Source: Mycolicibacterium sp. P1-18
GTDB taxonomy: Bacteria > Actinomycetota > Actinomycetes > Mycobacteriales > Mycobacteriaceae
DNA: 64,000 bases
NCBI RefSeq assembly: GCF_008329535.1
Contig: NZ_NPKR01000002.1
Span: forward strand, 372,001 to 436,000
Direction: 5' to 3'
Under the pieces are notes generated by a model, which had not been told where the DNA came from, searched no databases, and worked only from the letters and a program-made list of their open reading frames with translations. Shown here piece after piece: positions 48,092-57,600 of the stretch (positions are counted from its first letter, which is position 1; every line of letters begins with the position of its first letter). The translations under genes and the position numbers were made by a program.

Positions 48092-50154
48092 CGGTCCCTC
48101 AGTGGAAGTTTGGCGAGCACGCGTGTGCCGGCGTCGGCGCTGGGCTCGACGGAGAGGGTGCCGCCCAACTCGGAGGCCCGCTCCCGCATCGACGCGAGCC
48201 CCACCCCCGGCCTCCACGTGGCGCCGGCCCCGATGCCGTCGTCGGTCACCTGCACCTCCAATGCGCCGTTGAGGGTGAGGCGGAGTTCGCAGTGACTGGC
48301 CTTGGCATGCCGTGCCACGTTGGTGATGGCCTCGGCACCGATGCGGTAGGCGGCGACTTCGACGGCCGCCGGCAACGGGGGCAGGTTCGCAGGCGCCTCG
48401 ACCGTGACGTGGAGTCCGTCCAGGCGGCCGTTGCCGGCCCGCACGAATCCCGCGGCTTGCTCTCGCAGCGCCCGCACGAGTCCAAGCTCGTCGAGCGCAG
48501 GCGGTCGTAGGTCGTAGACCAGGCGGCGAATCCCGTCGATGGACGACTTCACCTCTGCGCGAAGCGCTTTGAGCAGCTCGTCGGCGGCAGCGGGATCGGT
48601 GTGCACGATGTTGCGGGTGGCGTCGATCTGCAGTGCGACCGCCGTCAGCGTCGGACCCAGACCGTCGTGCAGATCGCGACGAAGTCTGCGGCGCTCCTCT
48701 TCGCGGGCCGCGACCAGACGCTCCCGCGAACCCTGCAGCGCCGCGGTCAGCGCGACGGCATGGGCGGCCACCCCGGCCTGCCGGGCCACGTCGTCGAGCA
48801 GCCGTCGGTCGGCCGGGGTGAATCCCTCGTCGCCGCTACGCGCCGAGAGCACCAGCGCACCGACCGGAGATCCCTGATACTGCAGGGGGATTCGCAGTGC
48901 CACCGGCGCGGGCTGGCCGTAGGCGGCGACCGTCTTCATGGCGTCGACGCCACCCTGCCCGCGGTGCCCCGGGTCGGGGACGTCCACGGCGACATAGGGC
49001 AGTTTGAAGGCCTGAGCCACGGTTTCGACCAGGCCGGGCAGCACCTCGTCGACGGCCAGTGCGGATTCCAAGCGCTGCCCGAGTCGGGAGAGCACTTCGT
49101 AGGGTTCGTCACGGTGGCCGTAGAGAAGCCTGTTCACCCCCGACTGCAGCCGATCGCGCAACGGGCTGAACGCCGCCGCCACGACGCCGGTGGCGATGAG
49201 CGAGGGGATGAGGCCGGCGCGCGCCTGCAGCACCGCGCCTGCCGCAGCCACGACGGCCACGTAGATGCCGAGGACCAGCACGGTCAGCGTCGCGTAGACC
49301 AGGGAACGGTTGAGGATGACGTCGATGTCGTAGAGGCGGTACTTGAGGACGGCCACCGTGATGGTGCCGATCAGCAGGGCGACGTGCAGCTTGAACGCCA
49401 AGGTGCTGTGGAGGCCGGGCGCCACGTAGGTGAGTGCGAGGGTGACGGGCAGGAACACCGCGACCGACGTGAGCCACTTCAGTTGCAGGCGCTCGTCACC
49501 CCGCGCCCGCCGGAAGCGAAGCAGCAGGCTGAGGACACCGACCGCGATCGCGACGTCGAGGAGCGTTTTGGCGACGAGGCCCAGGCTGGTCAGCGCGGTG
49601 TCCGCACGTTGAATGCCGACGAGGTTGTTGGTCGTCGAGACGCTCGCCGTCTCCAGCATGCTGCCCGGGCTCAGTAGCTGCGCGACCAGCAACGCCGATG
49701 CGGCAGCCAGCGCCAGCGCCAACGCCGGTGTCCACCGGCGGGAGAGCAGCTTGCCGTCCGGAAAGAGCAACAGCACCACCGGGATGACGCCGATGTAGAC
49801 CACCCACGACCAATTCGTCAGCCACAGCGCCACCTGGCCGCCCGCGAGTTCGCGACCGTCGCCCAGGAGGACGTAGACCGCCCACTCGTTGCCGACGGTG
49901 GTGACCGCGGCTGCGAGACTGGCGCCGCAGAACAACCATCCGAAGGGATTTCGCGGACGCTGGGTAACGATCAACGCGCCGGCCGCGGACCAGGTGAGCG
50001 TTTGCAGCACCGTGGCCGTCCACAGTTCGGTGTTGAGTCCCGAGGTGTCGACGCCGCGGTTCATGACGTGCAGGACGACGGCGGCGAGGGCCATCAGCGC
50101 CGCGACCGCCGCGACCCCGCACGCGGTCCTGGTGGCACCCCTACCCAGCGTCAT
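48088..50154 (-). CDS. Membrane sensor histidine kinase (NarX/DevS-type, HisKA_3)
   Basis: A 688-residue kinase. Eight or nine N-terminal helices form a large membrane sensor (to about residue 330), then a GAF-like domain (about 375-500: LESALAVDEVLPGLVETVAQAFKLPYVAVDV...), HisKA_3 with EEERRRLRRDLHDGLGPTLTAVALQ (phospho-His) and HATPase (EAITNVARHAKASHCELRL, VTDDGIGAG). The ATG at 50154 was chosen because the promoter-like inverted repeat at 50187-50225 then lies at the same distance as its twin does from the hydrolase start. Starts at 50190 and 50259 are alternatives. Signal unknown. Confidence 0.87.
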   Translation of the reverse strand: MTLGRGATRTACGVAAVAALMALAAVVLHVMNRGVDTSGLNTELWTATVLQTLTWSAAGALIVTQRPRNPFGWLFCGASLAAAVTTVGNEWAVYVLLGDGRELAGGQVALWLTNWSWVVYIGVIPVVLLLFPDGKLLSRRWTPALALALAAASALLVAQLLSPGSMLETASVSTTNNLVGIQRADTALTSLGLVAKTLLDVAIAVGVLSLLLRFRRARGDERLQLKWLTSVAVFLPVTLALTYVAPGLHSTLAFKLHVALLIGTITVAVLKYRLYDIDVILNRSLVYATLTVLVLGIYVAVVAAAGAVLQARAGLIPSLIATGVVAAAFSPLRDRLQSGVNRLLYGHRDEPYEVLSRLGQRLESALAVDEVLPGLVETVAQAFKLPYVAVDVPDPGHRGQGGVDAMKTVAAYGQPAPVALRIPLQYQGSPVGALVLSARSGDEGFTPADRRLLDDVARQAGVAAHAVALTAALQGSRERLVAAREEERRRLRRDLHDGLGPTLTAVALQIDATRNIVHTDPAAADELLKALRAEVKSSIDGIRRLVYDLRPPALDELGLVRALREQAAGFVRAGNGRLDGLHVTVEAPANLPPLPAAVEVAAYRIGAEAITNVARHAKASHCELRLTLNGALEVQVTDDGIGAGATWRPGVGLASMRERASELGGTLSVEPSADAGTRVLAKLPLRDR

Positions 50155-50186
50155 GGCTCCAGCATGAACCCCATGGGCTCCCAATG

Positions 50187-50225
50187 TCATGGGTGCACGC
50201 TCCCGGGCGCTCGGGAATTCGTTGT
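50187..50225 (-). promoter_or_regulatory. Shared inverted-repeat element, copy 1
   Basis: On the minus strand: ATTCCCG-N6-CGGGAGCGTGCAC, then CATGACA. Copy 2 at 51442-51478 differs at a few positions only. Both lie 33-71 bases before an ATG preceded by GCC. Confidence 0.5.
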
Positions 50226-50255
50226 CGACCAGAGTTTCGCGCCGGCGCGGTCCCG

Positions 50256-51410
50256 TCATTGCCGGGGATTCAAGCCGTTCCGGAAGAAGGTGGCCAAGCT
50301 GTCGAAGGGGATGACGTCGGTCCGGTCGTAGAGGTCGACGTGGCCGGCGCCGGGAACCACCACCAGTTGTTTGGGTTCCGCGGCGAGCTGGTAGGCCTGC
50401 TCGCTGAATTCGCGGGAGTGGGCCTGGTCGCCTGCGATGAACAGCATCGGCCGCGGGGCGATCGTCTCGATGTCCTCGAACGGGTAGAAGTTCATGAAGC
50501 GGACGTTGCTGCTCAGCGTGGGCTGGGTGGTGGTGTCCGGGCTGTTGCCGCGGGCGGTGCGGTAGAAGTCGTAGAACTCCCGGTCGATCGCCGTCGACTG
50601 GTCGTCGAGTTCGAACGGCGTGCCGCCGACGTACTCGACCTCGCCGCCGGCGAATTCGACGTCGCGCTGCTTCGCGGCGAGGGCGAGGGCCTGCTGCCGC
50701 ATCTCGGGGGTCGTCGATCCGCGCAGACCGTTGCGGTTGACACCGCCCATGTCGTACATGCTGACCGTGGCCACCGCCCTGATTCGCGGGTCGATCTTGG
50801 CGGCGCTGATGACGAAACTCCCACTGCCGCAGACCCCGAGCGCGCCGATGCGCTCGGCGTCGACGAAGGACCGGGTGCGCAGGTAGTCCACGGCCGCACT
50901 GAAGTCCTCGGTGTAGAGCTCCGGGGCCACCAGGTTTCGCGGTTGCCCCTCGCTCTCACCCCAGTAGGACAGGTCGAGGGACATGGTGACGAAGCCTCGC
51001 TCGGCGAGCTTGGCGGCGTAGAGGTTGGCGCTCTGCTCCTTGACCGCGCCCATCGGATGGCCCACGACCATCGCCTGGTTCTTCTGGTCGCGGTCCATGT
51101 CGTTGGGCACGAACAGGTTTCCGGTGACGTTCATGTGATATTGGTTCTTGAACGTCACCTTCTGCATGGTGACCCGGTCGCTGGTGTAGAAGTTGTCGGC
51201 ACCCCTCGAGGTGTCCCCGGGGGCCAGGCGCGCCGTCGTCTGCGTCTGCGCCGCCGCCGGCGACGCGACGCCCCGGTCGGACGAAGCGCAGCCCGCGGTG
51301 GCGAGGATGCCCAGTGCCAGGACACTCCCGGTCGTCTTGCTCAGGCGGCGTCTGCCGTTGCGCGCCCGGGCGTTCGTGGTGGTGGCGGTACGTCGTCGGT
51401 CGAAGTTCAT
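50256..51410 (-). CDS. Exported alpha/beta-hydrolase (DLH-like), probable lipoprotein
   Basis: A 384-residue hydrolase. A basic N-terminus with RRRLSKTTGSVLALGILATAGC gives a signal peptide with lipobox-like Cys, though the -3 residue is not ideal. The alpha/beta domain has GHPMGAVKEQSANLYAAKLAERGFVTMSLD, nucleophile elbow LGVCGSGSFV (Cys rather than Ser, as in dienelactone hydrolases), acid in FIAGDQAHSREF and His in GAGHVDLYDR. Substrate unknown. ATG at 51410. The promoter shares an element with the neighbouring two-component system, so it may be under its control. Confidence 0.78.
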   Translation of the reverse strand: MNFDRRRTATTTNARARNGRRRLSKTTGSVLALGILATAGCASSDRGVASPAAAQTQTTARLAPGDTSRGADNFYTSDRVTMQKVTFKNQYHMNVTGNLFVPNDMDRDQKNQAMVVGHPMGAVKEQSANLYAAKLAERGFVTMSLDLSYWGESEGQPRNLVAPELYTEDFSAAVDYLRTRSFVDAERIGALGVCGSGSFVISAAKIDPRIRAVATVSMYDMGGVNRNGLRGSTTPEMRQQALALAAKQRDVEFAGGEVEYVGGTPFELDDQSTAIDREFYDFYRTARGNSPDTTTQPTLSSNVRFMNFYPFEDIETIAPRPMLFIAGDQAHSREFSEQAYQLAAEPKQLVVVPGAGHVDLYDRTDVIPFDSLATFFRNGLNPRQ

Positions 51411-51441
51411 GGCAACAGGATGGAGGCGTCGCCTTCCCGGT

Positions 51442-51478
51442 GTCACGAGTGCACACTCCCGGATCCGTCGGGAATCCG
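51442..51478 (-). promoter_or_regulatory. Shared inverted-repeat element, copy 2
   Basis: On the minus strand: ATTCCCG-N7-CGGGAGTGTGCAC, then CGTGACA, 32-68 bases before the hydrolase ATG. It is homologous to 50187-50225 and could be the target of the NarL-type regulator. Confidence 0.5.
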
Positions 51479-51608
51479 TCCCGCGTCACCCGTGGATCCG
51501 TCCGCCGACATTCGGGCATGCGCACCCGTGACGGCCGGACAGTGTGCGCGACATGATATTTCAGGTCAGATCACGAGCAGTACTCCACCACATGGACAAG
51601 GAATCGAC

Positions 51609-51911
51609 ATGAAGAATCTCCTCAACACCACGATCGTCGCAGGCGTCCTGACACTGGGTGCCCTGGGAACCGTCGGCGTCGCGACGGCCGCGGTACCGAC
51701 GCCCAACAACGTCACCACCACCATCAACGGGCTCAAGGCCGACGGCTTCGACGTGATCGTCAACCGGGTCGGAACCGCGCCGCTGGCGGCGTGTTCGGTC
51801 GACGCGGTGCGCCCCGGTCACCAGGTCACCCGCACCGACAGCGGCTTTCCCGGCGACAGTCTCACCACCACCGTCGTCTCCAAGACGGTGTACGTCGACC
51901 TGACGTGCTGA
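51609..51911 (+). CDS. Small secreted protein with two cysteines
   Basis: A 100-residue product. A signal peptide (MKNLLNTTIVAGVLTLGALGTVGVATAA) is followed by a mature part of about 72 residues: VPTPNNVTTTINGLKADGFDVIVNRVGTAPLAACSVDAVRPGHQVTRTD...VVSKTVYVDLTC. The two Cys probably form a disulfide. Similar small exported proteins are common in mycobacteria, with no assigned role. ATG at 51609; GGAAT lies just upstream but no strong ribosome site. Confidence 0.75.
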   Translation: MKNLLNTTIVAGVLTLGALGTVGVATAAVPTPNNVTTTINGLKADGFDVIVNRVGTAPLAACSVDAVRPGHQVTRTDSGFPGDSLTTTVVSKTVYVDLTC

Positions 51912-51942
51912 CCGGGTGACCGCCGTTCCGAGAACCGACGCG

Positions 51943-51975
51943 GGTGAGGGGTGTACTTCGGGTACACCCCTCACC
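51943..51975. promoter_or_regulatory. 14-bp palindrome, XRE-type operator before paoA
   Basis: GGTGAGGGGTGTAC (51943-51956), a 5-base spacer, and its exact complement GTACACCCCTCACC (51962-51975), 66 bases before the paoA start. The inner GGGGTGTAC-N5-GTACACCCC recurs before the XRE gene (59046-59070) and, with changes, before the MFS gene. It could also act as a terminator for the preceding secreted-protein gene. Confidence 0.6.
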
Positions 51976-52040
51976 AGGACCTGTCTGAGAACGAACATCG
52001 CTGGTTCACTGGCGACGTCGAGGCGTATGAAGGGATGTCG

Positions 52041-52646
52041 ATGAGCTCGGAGACGCCGAACGAATGGCACATCAGGCGGCGGACGTTCGTGGGTGCCTCG
52101 GTTGCGGCTGGCGGTGCCGTCGCGGCGATGGGCCTGCTGGACGGCTGCTCGGACGGCGCCCCGGCCGCCGAATCGGCCTCGACGACGGTACGGCTGAAGG
52201 TGAACGGCGACGAGCGCGAGCTGACGGTCGACAACCGCACGTCGCTGCTGGACCTCCTGCGTGAGCACACCGAGTTGACCGGAACGAAGAAGGGGTGCGA
52301 CCAGGGTGCGTGCGGCGCCTGCACGGTGCTGGTCGACGGGCGGCGTGTGCTGTCGTGTCTGACCCTGGCGGCCCAGGTCGGCAGCGCCGAGGTCACGACG
52401 ATCGAGGGGCTGGAGCGCAACGGACGGCTGCACCCACTGCAGCAGGCGTTCATCGACGAGGACGGCTTCCAGTGCGGATTCTGCACGTCGGGTCAGATCC
52501 TCTCGGGCATCGGCTGCATCCGCGAGGGTCACGCCGGCTCCCCGGAGGAGATTCGGGAGTCCATGAGCGGCAACATCTGTCGCTGTGGCGCCTACACCAA
52601 CATCGTCACCGCCATCGCGCGCACGGCTGGTCAGGGGGAGGTCTGA
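52041..52646 (+). CDS. paoA: Aldehyde oxidoreductase 2Fe-2S subunit, Tat-exported
   Basis: A 201-residue xanthine-dehydrogenase-family small subunit. The Tat signal RRRTFVGASVAAGGAVAAMGL is followed by two 2Fe-2S domains: plant-ferredoxin type (CDQGACGACTVL...VLSC) and the helical type (CGFCTSGQI ... CRCGAYTNI). It passes electrons from the molybdenum site outward in a periplasmic PaoABC-like complex. ATG 52041 is 6 bases after GAAGGG and so is preferred to ATG 52035, which abuts it. One base separates its stop from the next gene's start. Confidence 0.88.
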   Translation: MSSETPNEWHIRRRTFVGASVAAGGAVAAMGLLDGCSDGAPAAESASTTVRLKVNGDERELTVDNRTSLLDLLREHTELTGTKKGCDQGACGACTVLVDGRRVLSCLTLAAQVGSAEVTTIEGLERNGRLHPLQQAFIDEDGFQCGFCTSGQILSGIGCIREGHAGSPEEIRESMSGNICRCGAYTNIVTAIARTAGQGEV

Positions 52647-52647
52647 G

Positions 52648-53625
52648 ATGTTCCCCTTCCGTTTCGACGTCGCCGCCGACGAGGATGCCGCGCTGACCGC
52701 GGGGGCCGAGGGAGCCCGCTACCTCGCGGGCGGCACCACGCTGGTCGACCTCGTGCGACAGACCGTGGAGCGCCCCGACCGCGTCGTCGACGTCAACGGT
52801 CTGCCCTATCGCGGAATCGACCTCTCCGACACGCGGCTGCGCGTCGGGTCGCTGGTACGGATGTCGGAGCTTGCCGCCAATCCGATGGTGCGGGAACGGT
52901 TTCCGATGATCAGTCAATCGCTGAACCTGAGCGCCTCGGCGCAGCTGCGCAACATGGCCTCGATCGGTGGCAATCTGATGCAGCGGCCCCGGTGTCTCTA
53001 CTTCCGCGACGTCACCGCGGCGTGCAACCGTCGCACCCCAGGCGCGGGGTGCGCCGCCATCGGGGGGCGCAACCGTAATCTGGCGATCCTGGGCACCAGC
53101 TCGGCCTGCGTCGCGACACATCCGTCGGACCTCGCGGTGGCTCTGGCGGCGCTGGAGGCGACGGTCGTCACCCGTGATCGCGACGGTGAGCGCTCCATTC
53201 CGATCGCCGAGTTCTTCCGCCTGCCCGGCGACACCCCGCATCTGGAACACTCGCTCGCTCCGGGCGCGCTGATCACCGCCGTCGAGGTCCCCGTCCGACC
53301 CGACACGCGTCGCTCGGGATACCTCAAGGTGCGCGACCGGGCGTCCTACGAATTCGCGCTCTGCTCGGCAGCCGTCGCGATGGACCTCAGCGGCGGCATC
53401 GTGCGTTCCGCGCGCATCGCCGTCGGCGGCGTGGGCACCGTGCCATGGCGGCTGCCTGCCGTGGAACGTCTTCTCGTCGGACGTCGCGCCAGTCCGGAAT
53501 CGTGGGCCGCCGCCTCGGCCGCGGCCGCAGACGGAGCAACGCCGCTCTCGGAGAACGGGTTCAAGGTGGAACTGGTCAAACGCACCGTCGCGCGGCAGCT
53601 CGCGGTCGTGGCGGGCCTGCCATGA
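52648..53625 (+). CDS. paoB: Aldehyde oxidoreductase FAD subunit
   Basis: A 325-residue FAD-binding subunit: LAGGTTLVDLVRQTVERPDRVVDV (FAD pyrophosphate loop), RVGSLVRMSELA, ASIGGNLMQRPRC (second FAD motif). A cysteine-rich insert, CLYFRDVTAACNRRTPGAGC, corresponds to the extra 4Fe-4S site of PaoB. The C-terminal CO_dehydrogenase-flavoprotein domain follows (SGYLKVRDRASYEFALCSAAVAM). It has no signal of its own and would be carried out by PaoA through Tat. ATG overlaps: its own stop overlaps the paoC start by 4 bases. Confidence 0.87.
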   Translation: MFPFRFDVAADEDAALTAGAEGARYLAGGTTLVDLVRQTVERPDRVVDVNGLPYRGIDLSDTRLRVGSLVRMSELAANPMVRERFPMISQSLNLSASAQLRNMASIGGNLMQRPRCLYFRDVTAACNRRTPGAGCAAIGGRNRNLAILGTSSACVATHPSDLAVALAALEATVVTRDRDGERSIPIAEFFRLPGDTPHLEHSLAPGALITAVEVPVRPDTRRSGYLKVRDRASYEFALCSAAVAMDLSGGIVRSARIAVGGVGTVPWRLPAVERLLVGRRASPESWAAASAAAADGATPLSENGFKVELVKRTVARQLAVVAGLP

Positions 53626-55790
53626 CGCGTCCGCTGGCCACCCCGCCATCCTTCGCCGGGCGGGGCGTCCCGCGCGTCGACGGCCGCCTCAAGGTCACCG
53701 GCCAAGCCCGGTATGCCGCGGACAACCCGGTACCGGGTTGTCTGCACGCCGTTCTGGTGTGCAGCACCGTCTCGCGGGCCACCGTCGACGCGATCGACAC
53801 GACGTCGGCCACCGAGCATCCCGACGTCGTGCGGGTGCTCACCGAGTTCCCGGGCGTGACGCTGCCCTATGACGCCGGGCGGGTGGCGTTCTACGGCCAG
53901 CCGCTGGCGGTCGTGGTCGCGAACACGCTGGAAGCGGCGACCCACGGTGCGTCGCTGGTCTCGGTGCGATATGGCGAGGAGCCTCAGCACACCGACTTCA
54001 CCGACCCCGCCGTCGCCCGGGAGCCGAGCAAGACGGCACCGAACTACTCCCGCGGTGACGCCGACGCGGTCCTGCGGAACGCCGCGGTGGTGGTCGACCG
54101 GACCTACTCGATAGCCCGGAATTACCACAACCCCATGGAGATTCCGGCCACGATCGCCGCCTGGGACGGCGACCAGCTCACGGTGTGGGACAAGGTGCAG
54201 GGTATTCACTACAGCCGGGACGCGTACGGCCAGGCGCTCGGGATCCCGGCCGACGACGTTCGCGTCATCTCCCCGTTCGTCGGCGGGGCCTTCGGCAGCG
54301 CCGGGGAGACGTGGCCCCACCAGTTCCTCGCGGCGAACGTGGCACGGCAGCTGCGCCGCCCCGTCAAGCTGTCCCTGACCCGCCCGCAGATGTACGCCGC
54401 GATCGGGTACCGGCCGACCAGCCGGCAGCGACTGGCCCTGGGGGCGAATCGTGACGGAGCCTTCGTGGCCACCGTGCACGAAAGCGAGGTGGAGGTCTCG
54501 CGGTATGGCAGCTACGAGGATTCGCCGACCGAGGGCACCAAGCTGCTCTACGCCTCACCGGCGTTCCGCGCCACCGCCCGCATCGTGCCCCTCGACGTCA
54601 GCGAACCGACCTACATGCGGGGGCCTGGTGCGGTGACCGGTGCCTTCGCCCTCGAATCCGCGATCGACGAAGTGGCCGAACGACTTCGGCTCGACCCGAT
54701 CGAACTGCGGCTGCGCAACGAACCCGACCGAGATCCGAGCACCGGCACGCCGTTCTCCACGCGCCGGCTCACCGAGTGCTTCCGCCAGGGTGCCGAGACG
54801 TTTGGCTGGTCGCGCCGCAATCCGACCCCCCGCACGGTTCGCGACGGCGAGCAGCTCGTCGGGATGGGAACCGCGGCCGCGCTGTACCACGTGGTGCGCT
54901 CGGAATCGTCGGCCATGGCGCGGATGAACGCCGACGGCACCGCGGACGTCTTCGCCGCGGCCAGCGACATCGGCCCCGGCACCTACACCTCGATGACGCA
55001 GGTGGCCGCGGACTCGCTCGGGCTGCCCATGGAACGGGTCCGCTTCTCGTTGGGTGACAGCCGCTTTCCCCGCGCGGCAACCCAATACGGTTCGCAGGCG
55101 ATGGCCAGTGTCGGATCCAGCATCGCGCTCACCGCCGACATGCTGCGCGACAGGTGCATTCGCATGTCCGTCGTGGATCCGGCTTCGCCGCTCAACGGCG
55201 CGCGGCCGGAGGACGTCGACGTGGTGGACGGTCGGATGCAGCTTCGCGCGGACCCGGGGCGGGGCGAGTCCTATCGGGACATGTTGCGGCGTCGTGGATT
55301 GCCCAACGTCGAAGCCTCCCAGACCTACCGCCCGGAGGACGTCAAGAGCCGGTACTCGATGCACGCCTACGGTGCCGTGTTCGCCGAGGTGGCCGTCGAC
55401 GAGCTGCTCGGTACCGTCCGGATCCGCCGAATCTACGCCGTGTACGACGCCGGTCGCGTCATCAACCCGCGGCTGGCCCACAGCCAGGCCCTGGGCGGGA
55501 TGACCCAGGGGATCGGCATGGCGCTGCTGGAGGCAAGCGAGATCGACCACCGCGACGGACGCATCGTCAACGCCAACCTGTCGGACTACCTGGTGCCGGT
55601 CAGCGCCGACGTGCCCGCCCTCGACGCCGCATACCTGGATGCGCGCGACGACGTCGCCGACCCCATCGGCGTCAAGGGTCTCGGCGAAGTCGTCATGGTG
55701 GGTGTACCCGGTGCCATCGCGAACGCGGTCTACAACGCCACCGGCAAACGCGTCACCGATCTACCGATCACCATCGAATCGATGCTGTGA
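53622..55790 (+). CDS. paoC: Aldehyde oxidoreductase molybdenum-binding subunit
   Basis: A 722-residue xanthine-dehydrogenase-family large subunit. N-terminal a/b hammerhead domain (RVDGRLKVTGQARYAADN) then Moco-binding domains with FVGGAFGSAGETWPHQF, GPGAVTGAFALESAIDE, QYGSQAMASVGSS and the catalytic Glu in GVKGLGEVVMVGV near the C-terminus. It should oxidise aldehydes (aromatic or aliphatic) to acids with water; PaoC needs the cytosine-type molybdenum cofactor, and no insertion factor gene is seen here. Followed after 31 bases by a cupin gene. Confidence 0.88.
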   Translation: MTRPLATPPSFAGRGVPRVDGRLKVTGQARYAADNPVPGCLHAVLVCSTVSRATVDAIDTTSATEHPDVVRVLTEFPGVTLPYDAGRVAFYGQPLAVVVANTLEAATHGASLVSVRYGEEPQHTDFTDPAVAREPSKTAPNYSRGDADAVLRNAAVVVDRTYSIARNYHNPMEIPATIAAWDGDQLTVWDKVQGIHYSRDAYGQALGIPADDVRVISPFVGGAFGSAGETWPHQFLAANVARQLRRPVKLSLTRPQMYAAIGYRPTSRQRLALGANRDGAFVATVHESEVEVSRYGSYEDSPTEGTKLLYASPAFRATARIVPLDVSEPTYMRGPGAVTGAFALESAIDEVAERLRLDPIELRLRNEPDRDPSTGTPFSTRRLTECFRQGAETFGWSRRNPTPRTVRDGEQLVGMGTAAALYHVVRSESSAMARMNADGTADVFAAASDIGPGTYTSMTQVAADSLGLPMERVRFSLGDSRFPRAATQYGSQAMASVGSSIALTADMLRDRCIRMSVVDPASPLNGARPEDVDVVDGRMQLRADPGRGESYRDMLRRRGLPNVEASQTYRPEDVKSRYSMHAYGAVFAEVAVDELLGTVRIRRIYAVYDAGRVINPRLAHSQALGGMTQGIGMALLEASEIDHRDGRIVNANLSDYLVPVSADVPALDAAYLDARDDVADPIGVKGLGEVVMVGVPGAIANAVYNATGKRVTDLPITIESML

Positions 55791-55821
55791 CACAACGGGT
55801 TCCACTGACTAAGGAGAAGAC

Positions 55822-56319
55822 GTGAAACTAGTCAACGCATGCGCCATGCTGGCGGCTGCAGTCTCGATGGGTCTCTACGAGGCCGCTCCCGCCGGAGCCG
55901 ACGAATCCAGTGGCGCGAGCACCATGGAGATCTCCCCGAATGCCGACCGCCCGGCCGGACCGGGACCTGCGGAGACGTTCACCGGGGAAGTGCGCGTGAA
56001 ACCGCTCTTCGACCCCAACGGCGTGCGGACCTTCGGGTCGGCCGAGGTGTCCTTCAGCCCATGCGCGCGGACGGCGTGGCACACCCATCCCGCCGGACAG
56101 ACCCTGGTGGTCACCTCGGGTAGCGGCTGGATTCAGCAATGGGACGGCGCCAAGCAGGTCATCGAGACGGGCGACGTGATCTGGACACCGCCGGGCGTCA
56201 AGCACTGGCACGGCGCCACCGAGGGGACGTCGATGACGCACATCGCCATCCAGGCCAGCGTGGACGGCACCCCGGTCGACTGGATGGAACACGTCACCGA
56301 CGCCGACTACCGCGGCTGA
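55822..56319 (+). CDS. Exported cupin-domain protein
   Basis: A 165-residue protein. A signal peptide ([26 protein letters not shown]) precedes a single RmlC-type cupin: [28 protein letters not shown] (motif 1, His-His-Gln) and [17 protein letters not shown] (motif 2, His). The metal ligands are intact. Similar to carboxymuconolactone-associated and quercetinase-like small cupins of unknown reaction. AAGGAGAAG lies 5 bases before ATG 55822. Position after paoC suggests it acts on the same substrate or product outside the membrane. Confidence 0.8.
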   Translation: MKLVNACAMLAAAVSMGLYEAAPAGADESSGASTMEISPNADRPAGPGPAETFTGEVRVKPLFDPNGVRTFGSAEVSFSPCARTAWHTHPAGQTLVVTSGSGWIQQWDGAKQVIETGDVIWTPPGVKHWHGATEGTSMTHIAIQASVDGTPVDWMEHVTDADYRG

Positions 56320-57524
56320 CGGTCGCCGTTGCGGCGGAAGGCCGACCGACGGCCGGCGAGCGCGACGAACAGGGCGACGAGCGGCAGCGCGATCATCACG
56401 GTGGGCAGCCCGGGACCGTCGTCATAGGTGATCAGCACCGCACCGAGGACGCCGCCGCCGAAGATGGCGAGATTGAACGCCACTCCGACAAGCGAATTGG
56501 CGACGTCGGCATTCTCCCCGCTGGAGTCGGCCATTGCCGTCTGCAGCTGGGTCGCCGCACCTCCAAAGGCCACGCCCCACAGCACGATGGCGGCGAAGAC
56601 GGCGGGCAATGAGTGATGTGCGACCGTGAACGCGACCCCGGCGACGACGAACGACGCGATGCTGGCCAGGAGCAACGAGCGCAGGGCGCGGTCGATCAGC
56701 AGGCCGGTGATCCACACTCCGGCAATCGCGGCAAGGCCAAAGGTCACCAGGGTCAACTGAGGGGACAGGCCGACGTCGGCGAACCTCAGGTACGCGGCGA
56801 TGTAGGTGTAGAAGGTGTTGTGCGCCAACATCCACGCGCAGATGACCGCCAGGATGAGCGCCACACCCGGGAGCCGGAACACCTTGGTCACCGGCATATG
56901 GGACGTGGCGCGCTGCCCCGGTGCGTCGGGCACGAAGACCAACGTCAGGACCACCGTGACCAGTGCGACGATCGCCAGCGTGCCGAACGAGTACCGCCAG
57001 CCGAGGGTGGATCCGATCCAGGATCCCAGCGGCGTACCGAAGGCCAGGCCAGCCGGCACGCCGATCGACGCGATGGCCAACGCACGCCCGGCGCGTTCCG
57101 GTGGGCTGATGCGCCGCGCGTAGCCGGCAAGGATGCCCCACAACAGGCCCGAGCACGCGCCGGCGAACAGTCGCACGGCCAGAGACAGCCCGATGTCGGG
57201 GGAGACCGCGGTGACCACGTTGGCCGCGAAGATCCCGATCCCGCCGAATACGACGAGAGGCTTGCGCCGCCATCCACGGGTGGCGACGGTCGCGGGGATG
57301 GCCGCGATCACGGTGCCCAGCGCGTAGGCGCTGACGAGCTGCCCTGCCGCGGCCTCGGAGACGTCCATCCCCGCGGCGATCTGCGGAAGCAACCCTGCCG
57401 GCATGGTCTCCGAGGCGATGAGGACGAATCCCGTCAACGCCATGATCAGCAGGGCGGCGGCGGGTAGGCGGCCGTTGCCGACCTGCACGGGCGCAGTGGA
57501 ATTGGGTGCGGTGGAATTGGTCAT
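56307..57524 (-). CDS. MFS efflux transporter (sugar/drug exporter type)
   Basis: A 405-residue, 12-helix major facilitator: LPAAALLIMALTGFVLIASETMPAGLLPQIAAGMDVSEAAAGQLVSAYALGTVIAAIPATVATRGWRRKPLV (motif A region), GILAGYARRISPPERAGRALAIASIGVPAGLAFGTPLGSWIG (motif C-like). The sequence is close to AraJ/YdhP-type exporters. Its 3' end overlaps the cupin gene tail by 13 bases on the opposite strand. A GAGGTGTAC-N5-GTGCACCTC palindrome lies 77-99 bases upstream of ATG 57524, linking it to the XRE regulon. Confidence 0.88.
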   Translation of the reverse strand: MTNSTAPNSTAPVQVGNGRLPAAALLIMALTGFVLIASETMPAGLLPQIAAGMDVSEAAAGQLVSAYALGTVIAAIPATVATRGWRRKPLVVFGGIGIFAANVVTAVSPDIGLSLAVRLFAGACSGLLWGILAGYARRISPPERAGRALAIASIGVPAGLAFGTPLGSWIGSTLGWRYSFGTLAIVALVTVVLTLVFVPDAPGQRATSHMPVTKVFRLPGVALILAVICAWMLAHNTFYTYIAAYLRFADVGLSPQLTLVTFGLAAIAGVWITGLLIDRALRSLLLASIASFVVAGVAFTVAHHSLPAVFAAIVLWGVAFGGAATQLQTAMADSSGENADVANSLVGVAFNLAIFGGGVLGAVLITYDDGPGLPTVMIALPLVALFVALAGRRSAFRRNGDRQPR

Positions 57525-57600
57525 GGGTCCTCGAAGTCGGGTTGCGGCAAGACGTGTTTCATTCAAGCCGTCGCGGGGGTCGGCAGGGAGTGCCGCTCGC

